NCBI GenBank assembly: GCA_016213405.1
Contig: JACRAM010000036.1
Coordinates: forward strand, 1-64,000
Length of the DNA stretch: 64,000 nucleotides
Direction of reading: 5' to 3'
Source: Bacteroidota bacterium
GTDB lineage: Bacteria; Bacteroidota; Bacteroidia; Palsa-948
A program made the translations under genes and the position numbers. Shown here in pieces: positions 27,983 through 35,077 of this stretch. Within the stretch, counting starts at the first letter, position 1. The number at the start of each line of letters is the position of its first letter. The notes under the pieces were generated by a model. That model was given only the letters and a program-made list of their open reading frames with translations, had not been told where the DNA came from and made no database searches.

Positions 27983-28288
27983 TTAGTTCTCTCTTGTTAA
28001 TAATTGCGGGGATACATTCCAGTATCCTTCATTTCCGGTTTTAACAGAAGCAGTTTTATGATTGAGGCGCGTAATGATTCCTGTTCGCTTCATTCCGTCT
28101 TTTCCCTGCCATGCAACACGATCTCCCACATTGAATTTTGACATGGATACAAGCGCACCTGCTTTCTGAATGGTACGTATTCTGTCAACCACCATTTTAT
28201 TTAAAATGGTAAGTTCATGAAAAGACAAGCCGTTCAGTACCGGCTCAAATTTTCGGATGATGACGTTTGTATTATCCAATTCAGACAT
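27983..28288 (-). CDS. Small hypothetical protein with SH3/KOW-like segment
   Basis: The 101-residue protein has a helical first half ([39 protein letters not shown]). The second half resembles a small beta-barrel ([34 protein letters not shown]). Such GDRV...G.V....TA.V folds occur in nucleic-acid-binding KOW-like domains. Its function is not known. It lies 14 bases upstream of the SEC-C gene. Confidence 0.6.
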   Translation of the reverse strand: MSELDNTNVIIRKFEPVLNGLSFHELTILNKMVVDRIRTIQKAGALVSMSKFNVGDRVAWQGKDGMKRTGIITRLNHKTASVKTGNEGYWNVSPQLLTREN

Positions 28289-28315
28289 GGTTGATTATTT
28301 TTAAGTTGCGTTATT

Positions 28316-28504
28316 TTATTTGCTTATCCAATGATTCCAAATCGTGAACGCATCAATAGTTCCCTGTGAAGCTTTTATGCTGCTCAATTTTGAATAGGCA
28401 ATTATACTGATATGCTCTCCGGCTTCAATTTCAAGATCAAAATCATTCTTCATAAATCCTTCTTCATCGCTTGCAAGCCCTACAATTTTGATTTCTTTTA
28501 GCAC
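28316..28504 (-). CDS. Small hypothetical protein, possibly a fragment
   Basis: This is a 62-residue frame starting with GTG at 28504. No motif was recognised. It could be the first gene of the leftward group that includes 27983-28288, or a chance frame. The promoter-like TATATTTG at 28527 points the other way. Confidence 0.35.
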   Translation of the reverse strand: MLKEIKIVGLASDEEGFMKNDFDLEIEAGEHISIIAYSKLSSIKASQGTIDAFTIWNHWISK

Positions 28505-28526
28505 CTTTTAAGATAAAGGAAATTTG

Positions 28527-28534
28527 TATATTTG
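28527..28534 (+). promoter_or_regulatory. -7 promoter box for a possible small RNA
   Basis: TATATTTG matches TAnnTTTG. Transcription would start near 28541, at the base of the structured segment described next. The -33 region is AT-rich without a clear TTG. Confidence 0.45.
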
Positions 28535-28537
28535 TTT

Positions 28538-28656
28538 AAGCGGAGAGAGGAAAAACAAGCATTACCCAACTTTAGTAGGTTTCCAAAACCTACTATAAGC
28601 CACTTGTTTTTCTGCGATTCAGCTTCCAAAACTGAATTTCTTTCCGCTTTTTTATT
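28538..28656 (+). ncRNA. Putative structured small RNA with three-way junction and terminal U-run
   Basis: An outer stem joins AAGCGGAGAGAG (from 28538) to TTTCTTTCCGCTT, followed by TTTT. Inside are a 9-bp stem AAAAACAAG/CTTGTTTTT capped by a 10-bp stem TAGTAGGTTT/AAACCTACTA, and a separate 6-bp stem ATTCAG/CTGAAT. Both inner hairpins carry the same TTCCAAAAC word at their tips. A promoter box precedes it and the end looks like an intrinsic terminator. Alternatives are a MITE-like palindrome or part of a mobile element end. Confidence 0.5.
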
Positions 28657-28845
28657 TGATAAATACATTTTATTGGATATTACGGACTAATTGACCCCCT
28701 CGTTTCATTTTAAAGTGACCCCCTTGTTTCGCTCCAAACTGACCCCCTTGTTTCGGAGCAAATTGACCCCCTGATTTTATTCATGCAGATGAGTGGTTAA
28801 ACCCATGATTCATTTTTTATGCTGCACATTGCACATAAAAAAAAC

Positions 28846-29737
28846 ATGGCAAACAAACTCATCGCAATGAACAAAATTAAACAAATCATCCGGCTCTACA
28901 CCCAGAGCAAAGGAGCAAAATTTATCAGCAGGCACACAGGCGTTTCACGCAACACTGTGAAGAAATACATCCACAGGTTCCGCGAAACACGCCTGACGTG
29001 TCAGGACATAAACGAAATGAGCGACCAGCAGATAAGCGAGATCTTCGGGAAACCACCGCTTATAAAAGAACCATCAAAACGGTATCAAGACCTGCGGGAG
29101 TTTTTTCCTCATATAGATAAAACACTTCGTAGAAAAGGTTTTACAAGAGAAAAACTCTGGAAAGAATATTTAGAAAAACATCCCGATGGATACCGTTACA
29201 CGATGTTTTGCATGTCTTATTCTGCATGGCGCAAGAAAGTAAATCCGGTGATGCACATGGTGCATAAGGCGGGAGACAAGATGTATATTGATTTTACCGG
29301 AGCAAAATTACAGATAGTGGATCCACATACCGGGGAGATACAGGATGTGGAAGTGTTTGTTGCAATACTTGGCTCCAGCCAGCTCACGTATGTAGAAGCC
29401 ACTTACAGTCAGAAGAAGGAAGATTTTATATCTGCCTGCGAAAATGCACTGCATTATTTTGGAGGCGTGCCGCAGGCTATCGTACCGGACAATTTAAAAT
29501 CAGCCGTAACAAAAAGCAGCAAGTACGAACCAACCCTCAATGAAGCGTTTGAGGATTTTGCAGATCATTACCAGACAACATTGCTTCCCGCTCGTCCCCT
29601 CCGTCCCAAGGATAAATCATTAGTGGAAGGCATTGTGAAAATAACGTACAATAAAATATATACCAATCTCTCTACAGACCTCCGTACTTCTCTTGCCGAT
29701 TTAAATGCAGACATACGCCCCCTGCTGGAAGTATTAA
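28846..29737 (+). pseudogene. istA: IS21 transposase istA, 5' part (split by IS200-type insertion)
   Basis: ATG 28846 (MANKLIAMNKIKQIIRLY) starts the N-terminal HTH (SRHTGVSRNTVKKYIHRF). The DDE catalytic core follows: MYIDFTGAK, VPDNLKSAV and KSLVEGIVK. The frame continues 56 bases into the inserted element and stops at 29793. Joining 29737 to 30301 restores EVLNNGQMQGRIYSRREQ without a frame break, giving a 518-residue IstA from this start. As it stands the protein lacks its C-terminal third. Confidence 0.88.
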
Positions 29738-30300
29738 ACTACCACCTGCGAAGCAGGTGGATTTATTTTAAAACCAACTCTAAAAGAGTTTAAACTCATG
29801 ATTATCCTTTTCGTGTTTCTTTTCTTCCTCTTCCTGATACTTCACGTACCTCTTTATCATTTCCTCATTGATTCCAATCGTGTTTACAAAATAACCTCTC
29901 GTCCAGAAATGATTGCCCCAATATGGTTTTTTCTTCAGTGCGGGATAGCTCTTGAACAATTTTATCGCCAACTTTCCTTTCAAAACCCCCATATACTCCG
30001 AAACAGAAATTTTGGGTGGAATCGAAACTACCAAATGAATATGATTGATTTGCACATTCATTTCTTCCACAATTACATCCTTCCATTCACTCAACATCTT
30101 TATGTCATGCTCCAACAAAGTTTTTATCACTCCAGTCAAAATGCGAAATCGATACTTCGGAACAAAGACTATATGATAATCACATTTATAAACTACATGA
30201 GACAGTTTTCTGTATTTCATGTAACTAATCTACAAACTTTACGGCATAGCCAAACTCACATTACCACCGTCAAAGACGGTGGATTTCTAAGTCAAATTAA
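29738..30300 (-). mobile_element. IS200/IS605-type element inserted in istA
   Basis: Its limits are set by restoring the istA frame; the flanks are TTAA on both sides. Each end carries a small hairpin: CCACCTGCGAAGCAGGTGG at 29742-29760 and CCACCGTCAAAGACGGTGG near 30264-30282. Subterminal hairpins recognised by TnpA are characteristic of the family. There is no target-site duplication, as expected. Only tnpA is present, so it is of the IS200 type. Confidence 0.88.
29780..30220 (-). CDS. tnpA: IS200/IS605 family transposase TnpA (HUH Y1)
   Basis: The 146-residue protein matches the family length. The HUH motif is NHIHLVV (about residues 58-64) and the catalytic tyrosine is in MIKRYVKYQEEEE near residue 125. 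HHFCxW-type features are replaced by GNHFWTRGYFVNT, normal for this family. The enzyme moves single-stranded circles by 5'-phosphotyrosine chemistry. The gene looks intact, so the element may still be mobile. Confidence 0.93.
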   Translation of the reverse strand: MKYRKLSHVVYKCDYHIVFVPKYRFRILTGVIKTLLEHDIKMLSEWKDVIVEEMNVQINHIHLVVSIPPKISVSEYMGVLKGKLAIKLFKSYPALKKKPYWGNHFWTRGYFVNTIGINEEMIKRYVKYQEEEEKKHEKDNHEFKLF

Positions 30301-30965
30301 ATAACGGGCAGATGCAGGGCCGGATATACAGCAGAAGAGAGCAATTTGAAGAAATAGAAAAGAAAACATTGCAGGCATTGCCGATGCACCGCTACGAATT
30401 TAAACGGCAAGCAGTAGTAACGGTAACGAAATACGGGCATGTGTGCCTGAGCGAAGACAAACACTATTACAGTGTACACTTCACGTACATAGGAAAGAAA
30501 GTGACGCTCATTTACACAAAGACATCCGTTGAGATTTACCATAAGTACGAACGCATTGCCCTGCATCAGCGCATTAAGGGTGAGTTCAATTATACCACGG
30601 TTGCGGACCACATGGCTTCTACACACCGCTTTGTAAGCGAATGGTCAGCCGAAAAATTTACCAGCTGGGCAGCATCCATCCATCCTGATGTAAAGATTTT
30701 TATTGAACGTATCCTTGAAAAGAAACACCATCCCGAGCAGGCATATAAATCCTGCATTGGTGTCTTAAGTTTTGTAAAGAAGGTAGGTAAGGAAAGATTA
30801 ATCAATGCCTGCCAACGTGCGCTTGATTATGAATATTACAACTACAAGATCATTCAAACCATTTTGGAAAAGGGTCTGGATAATGACAATGAAACATCCT
30901 CTGCAAGCTCGCAGTTAGAAATGCCCCTGCATGATAACATACGGGGAGAAAATTATTACGAATAA
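30301..30965 (+). pseudogene. istA: IS21 transposase istA, 3' part
   Basis: The reading frame continues that of 28846-29737 after removal of the IS200-type element (NNGQMQGRIYSRREQFEEIEKKTLQALP). It ends with a coiled, acidic tail. Without the HTH and catalytic core it cannot act as a transposase. Confidence 0.85.
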
Positions 30966-30996
30966 AAATAAACAGTAACCAATAAAACACAATCAC

Positions 30997-31743
30997 ATGA
31001 ACGAAAAAACCTTAGAGAAAATGAAACACCTGAAATTCTTCGGAATGCACAGGGCGCTGCGCACAACCATCGAGGCTGGACAAATGAACCGGTACACACC
31101 CGATGAAATGGTCGGCTTCCTGGTAGAATCCGAATGGGACGACAGGCAAAACCGGAAAGTTGAACGTGGACTGAAAAACGCAAAGTTCCGCTACAAAGCC
31201 GGCATTGAGAGCATTATTTACAACAGCAAGCGGAACATTGAAAAGAATGATGTACATCGCTTAGCTGACTGTACTTTTATAGAGAACAAACAAAATATTA
31301 TCGTCACAGGAAGCACGGGTGTCGGCAAGAGCTATCTTGCATCTGCGCTCGGACATCAGGCTTGTATGAACGGCTACAAGGTCGTCTATGCAAATACAGC
31401 CAAACTTATAGGAAAACTTAAAATGGCAAAAGCCGATGGCTCCTACGTTCGTGAACTGCTCAAAATAGAAAAACAGGATTTACTGATCCTTGACGATTTT
31501 GGAATACAGCCCTTAGATGCACAAGGAAGATCCTCTCTGATGGAAATCATCGAGGACCGTCACGGAAAAACGTCAACCATCATCACCTCACAGGTTCCGG
31601 TAAAGCAGTGGCATGAAATTATTGGAGAAAAAACTATTGCCGATGCAATTCTTGACCGCATTGTTCACGATGCACAGCGCATCGAACTTAAAGGCGAATC
31701 CATGCGTAAAAGAAAAACAGATTTGGAAACAAATGAAGAATAA
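30997..31743 (+). CDS. istB: IS21 helper ATPase IstB
   Basis: The 248-residue AAA+ ATPase acts with IstA in target selection and strand transfer. Walker A is GSTGVGKSYLASALG (about residues 101-115) and Walker B is LLILDDFG (about 164-171). An N-terminal IstB-type helical region precedes them. The gene is intact and lies 31 bases after istA. Confidence 0.93.
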   Translation: MNEKTLEKMKHLKFFGMHRALRTTIEAGQMNRYTPDEMVGFLVESEWDDRQNRKVERGLKNAKFRYKAGIESIIYNSKRNIEKNDVHRLADCTFIENKQNIIVTGSTGVGKSYLASALGHQACMNGYKVVYANTAKLIGKLKMAKADGSYVRELLKIEKQDLLILDDFGIQPLDAQGRSSLMEIIEDRHGKTSTIITSQVPVKQWHEIIGEKTIADAILDRIVHDAQRIELKGESMRKRKTDLETNEE

Positions 31744-31843
31744 ATACCTTTGTATAAATATTTAAACTAACAATCACTCTCTGCCAGTAATGAAATCAGC
31801 GGTTAACTCATGGGGGTCAATTTACTCTGAAACAGAGGGGTCA

Positions 31844-32027
31844 ATATGTCTGAAATATCCAAATAGGTGTAAGGAAGAGTTCCGCCAAAAGGCGTTGCTG
31901 TCATAGTGCCATCGCAGTTTCCATTGCAGAGTGCATTTGTTGTCGATAAAGTTACGGAGCATTGGCTAAATGAATTGAACGCCCAACCCATGCACATGGC
32001 TGTCGTGAAGAGTAGATATTTTTTCAT
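31844..32027 (-). pseudogene. 5' remnant of a SprB-repeat T9SS gene truncated by IS21
   Basis: The signal peptide MKKYLLFTTAMCMGWAFNSF is followed by the start of a SprB-like repeat (CSVTLSTTNALCNGNCDGT, then PFGGTLPYTY). The frame then runs into the IS21 end and stops at 31803. No continuation is found on the other side of IS21, so the insertion was accompanied by loss of the rest of the gene. Confidence 0.8.
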
Positions 32028-32077
32028 TGTTGTTTGTTTTATTGTTAAGATGCAAAGTAACTGTCAAAGGTTGCGTG

Positions 32078-33616
32078 TCAGTTATCCGCGATAATCAATT
32101 TATCCGTTGCTAAAGTTTTATCACCTTCAGTCAAGCGAATGAAATACAATCCGCTTGGTAAATTGTCTCGTTGCAATTTTATTTCCTGACCTGAAATATT
32201 TTTTATTTGTTTTACTTGTTGTCCGTAGGAGTTGTAAACCGTGAGAGTTGTGTTTCTGAAAAGAATGTCTGATTGCAAAGTTGTCGAGGAAGAAAAGGGG
32301 TTGGGTGAAATGGTTACTATATTATTTATAGAAGTAATTGTTTCTATTGCAACAATAGAAGCACAAAGAACACTGTCATAGGATGGAGCATAAGTTGTTA
32401 TTGAATAAGTATTCATTGCTCCTAGTGTTCCAGTAATTTGCGGAATGTTTGAAGATGTAACTGTAATAATATTAACATTTACAGGCGCATTGTTTTCGTT
32501 GCATCCGCTAACACCTAATGAATCGGTTTTTATTAAATAACCATCTGCGGGGTCTCCAGGGAAAACATAGGCATCAATATCTCCAAGAATCAAATATCCA
32601 CCGTCCCTTGTTTGGATAGCATCACGACCATAATCACCATATTGTTTGCCATATATCCTTGATAATATTAAGTTGCCAATGCTGTCTACTTTTAAAAGCA
32701 AAGTGCTACCACCAGAGCCAAAACTAGATTCACCAGCACAAATGTAACCTCCATCATTTGTTTTGTTTATTGAATAAATATTTTCATAAGAAATTCCATA
32801 TGCTTTTGACCAGAGAACATTACCATTAATATCAATTTCCATTAAACTGGCTGGACCAAATCCAGCACTTGCTTGACAAGCTAGTAAAAAATTACCATTA
32901 GTTGTCTGTATAATGGAATATGCGTTGCCTGCTCCATAATCCTTGTGCCATAAAATATTTCCAATAGAATCCATTCTTACGAGCATTTTACCATTAGAGA
33001 AGTCTCTTCCTGTAAGTAAAAACCCACCGTTACTCGTTTGAATAATATCATAGGGAGACTCATTCGCTCCAGTTTGTCCAAAATATTTTGTCCACAATAG
33101 ATTACCTGAAGAATCTGTCTTTACAATATACGCATCAGGATTACCATTCCCAATTTTTATACTGCCTGCAAGTATATATCCACCATCATTAGTTTGGGAA
33201 ATACTGCCAAACGCTTCCGATGATGAAGTATCACCATACACTTTTGTCCAAAGTAAATTCCCATTACTATCGGTTTTGATTAAACAGCCGTCATTATTGT
33301 TTGAAGGCAATGATATGCCTCCAGCAATAATAAATCCACCATCCGAGGTTTGTAAACAATCAGCAGGTTTCACATACTGCCCCGTTCCATAAGTTTTTGT
33401 CCATAACCAAACATTATTTGTGTCGTACTTGGACAGATACGCACCAAAAATTTCATATGTAAAAGATATATATTCATAGGGAGGATATTTGCTTTGAAGA
33501 ACTTTTCCAAAAGCATTTGGTGGCTGTAAAATTCTCTGAAAAGTAACTTGTGCCTGTGCTTGCTCAACTGTCAAAGTGAGAGAAACTGCCGAGAAAATGA
33601 GTAGATATTTTTTCAT
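32078..33616 (-). CDS. T9SS-sorted beta-propeller-like protein with DGGY repeats
   Basis: The 512-residue protein has a signal peptide (MKKYLLIFSAVSLTLTVEQAQAQ). About eight repeats carry (Q/K)TxDGGY(I/L)(L/I)AG and DSxGNLLW(T/S)K(x)YG, about 45-50 residues apart. This pattern is common in Bacteroidota secreted proteins that model as beta-propellers. The type A sorting domain is ISPNPFSSSTTLQSD, then SGLYFIRLTEGDK. The function is unknown, presumably extracellular. Confidence 0.8.
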   Translation of the reverse strand: MKKYLLIFSAVSLTLTVEQAQAQVTFQRILQPPNAFGKVLQSKYPPYEYISFTYEIFGAYLSKYDTNNVWLWTKTYGTGQYVKPADCLQTSDGGFIIAGGISLPSNNNDGCLIKTDSNGNLLWTKVYGDTSSSEAFGSISQTNDGGYILAGSIKIGNGNPDAYIVKTDSSGNLLWTKYFGQTGANESPYDIIQTSNGGFLLTGRDFSNGKMLVRMDSIGNILWHKDYGAGNAYSIIQTTNGNFLLACQASAGFGPASLMEIDINGNVLWSKAYGISYENIYSINKTNDGGYICAGESSFGSGGSTLLLKVDSIGNLILSRIYGKQYGDYGRDAIQTRDGGYLILGDIDAYVFPGDPADGYLIKTDSLGVSGCNENNAPVNVNIITVTSSNIPQITGTLGAMNTYSITTYAPSYDSVLCASIVAIETITSINNIVTISPNPFSSSTTLQSDILFRNTTLTVYNSYGQQVKQIKNISGQEIKLQRDNLPSGLYFIRLTEGDKTLATDKLIIADN

Positions 33617-33785
33617 TCTGGAAGTTATTAAGGTCGCGTTTATGTGTAAAGATGCCTATCTGTCTGGAAAGGTTGCATTTCCTTTGCTAAAATTACCAAA
33701 AACCAAGATAAAATAATAAGTATGTAACACACATTTCTCATCTTGTAAAAGAAAAACAGGAAAACAATTTTTAAATGCTTTCCGC

Positions 33786-35012
33786 TTATCTTATCAACGA
33801 AATATTCCCCTTCTGAAAAATTTCTTTCCCATCATTCATTATTGCCTTGAGGTAGTAAACATAAACTGCGGTTGGTGCATTTTTTCCATCCCATCCCATG
33901 TTTTGCTCACTACTTTCAAATACTTTCTCTCCCCAGCGATTGTAAATTTCTAAATGCATTTCTTTTATTGAACCCTTGACATACAGCATATCATTTTGTC
34001 CATCTCCATTCGGTGAAAAGGCGTTTGGAAAAAAAAGTGTTGTTTCAGGAGATACTGGCGTGGGAGTTACAAACACAGTAACAGAATCTGTATCATTACC
34101 GCAGGCAAAAGAATCGCTCACGACAACATAATAAGTTGTTGTCGTATTGGGTGATGTAACCGGAGTGGAACAAGTTGTACAATTTAATCCTGTAGAGGGA
34201 TACCAATTATAAATACCACCACCGCTTGCGTTGAGTGTGGTATTTTGCCCCTGTACAATTGAAACATCTGTCCCTGCATTTGCTGTTACTGATGGAGTTA
34301 CGGTAACATCATCAATATAATAATAATTCGCATAAGCATTTCCAGTTGGATGAAAATTTACAATTGTTGTACTATCATTTAGATAGAAATTTCCTATGGT
34401 CATAAACTGCTCCCCACCGTTGGCAATAAAATCATCTGTAATCAATATCCAATTCAAAGTATCAGAAATAACATTTCCCTTAGAATTATTAATCTGGGGA
34501 ATAAATGGGAGGTTAGAATAATTAGGGTCACTTTGTAATATACTGTTATTTGAAAAATATGCCCCAATCATATCAATTGCAAAAACCGCTTGATCGCCAA
34601 ATGACACATAAAAACTAACACAATATTTTTTCCCCGCTGTTAAAGTATCGACCAACTGCACTTCAAGGTATTCTCTTCCTTCAGTTAGCGGAGGCCAGCC
34701 ACCGGGATTAAATCCTGAAAATCCAGCATAACTGACACCAGTTCTTGCATATTGATAGCCGACAACATTTTGAGGAGCACTAACAAAAGGATTTGTAGAA
34801 CATGGATTATAATAATCCGTGCTGCTTGAATTTGTTGTATTACCTCCTCCATTATTTGGTTGAAACCACGGAACGGCATAATATATTTGACTGACATTAT
34901 TGGGGCAAGTATCATACTGCTCAAAACTATAATTAGGAACTAAGTTTTGAGAATAGAGATTATTAAAGCCACTAAGAAAATAATACAGTAAGATGTAAAG
35001 CGCATTTTTCAT
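33786..35012 (-). CDS. NLVPNYSFEQ-family protein with Ig-like and gliding-type sorting domains
   Basis: The 408-residue protein has a signal peptide (about 1-21), then NLVPNYSFEQYDTCPNNVSQIYYA, the domain shared with 3445-4464 and 2472-3444. An Ig-like unit follows (VTANAGTDVSIVQGQNTTLNASGGG, TTTYYVVVSDSFACG). The C-terminus is a type B gliding-motility domain (NAFSPNGDGQNDMLYVKG, VYVYYLKAIMNDGK). The same N-terminal domain is therefore attached to two different sorting-domain types in this genome. Confidence 0.82.
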   Translation of the reverse strand: MKNALYILLYYFLSGFNNLYSQNLVPNYSFEQYDTCPNNVSQIYYAVPWFQPNNGGGNTTNSSSTDYYNPCSTNPFVSAPQNVVGYQYARTGVSYAGFSGFNPGGWPPLTEGREYLEVQLVDTLTAGKKYCVSFYVSFGDQAVFAIDMIGAYFSNNSILQSDPNYSNLPFIPQINNSKGNVISDTLNWILITDDFIANGGEQFMTIGNFYLNDSTTIVNFHPTGNAYANYYYIDDVTVTPSVTANAGTDVSIVQGQNTTLNASGGGIYNWYPSTGLNCTTCSTPVTSPNTTTTYYVVVSDSFACGNDTDSVTVFVTPTPVSPETTLFFPNAFSPNGDGQNDMLYVKGSIKEMHLEIYNRWGEKVFESSEQNMGWDGKNAPTAVYVYYLKAIMNDGKEIFQKGNISLIR

Positions 35013-35026
35013 CCTGTAAAAAAATA

Positions 35027-35061
35027 AAACAGGAAAACAATTTACAACTGTCTTCCTGTTT
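35027..35061 (-). terminator. Terminator downstream of the chimeric T9SS gene
   Basis: AAACAGGAA (35027-35035) pairs with TTCCTGTTT (35053-35061). On the minus strand it is followed by an AT-rich, T-containing stretch, 17 bases after the stop of the 35078-37831 frame. A similar partial sequence (AAACAGGAAAACAATTT) recurs near 33752. Confidence 0.55.
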
Positions 35062-35077
35062 CTTTTACTTTATTGAT

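Larger units (their letters stand above)
28692..31843 (+). mobile_element. IS21-family insertion sequence, interrupted
   Basis: The left end has four direct copies of TGACCCCCTTGTTTC-like sequence at 28692, 28716, 28740 and 28764, exactly 24 bases apart. The right end has inverted copies ending at 31819 and 31843, also 24 bases apart. Multiple terminal transposase sites and istA-istB order are typical of IS21. No clear target duplication was seen: the flanks (GACTAAT and ATATGTC) do not match, which suggests deletion at one side. istA is split by an IS200-type element. Confidence 0.9.

Noticed and set aside
28538-28656. Retron or integron attC reading of the structured segment
   Set aside because: No reverse transcriptase or integrase is adjacent, and the fold does not show attC core sites. 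I kept it only as a possible small RNA.
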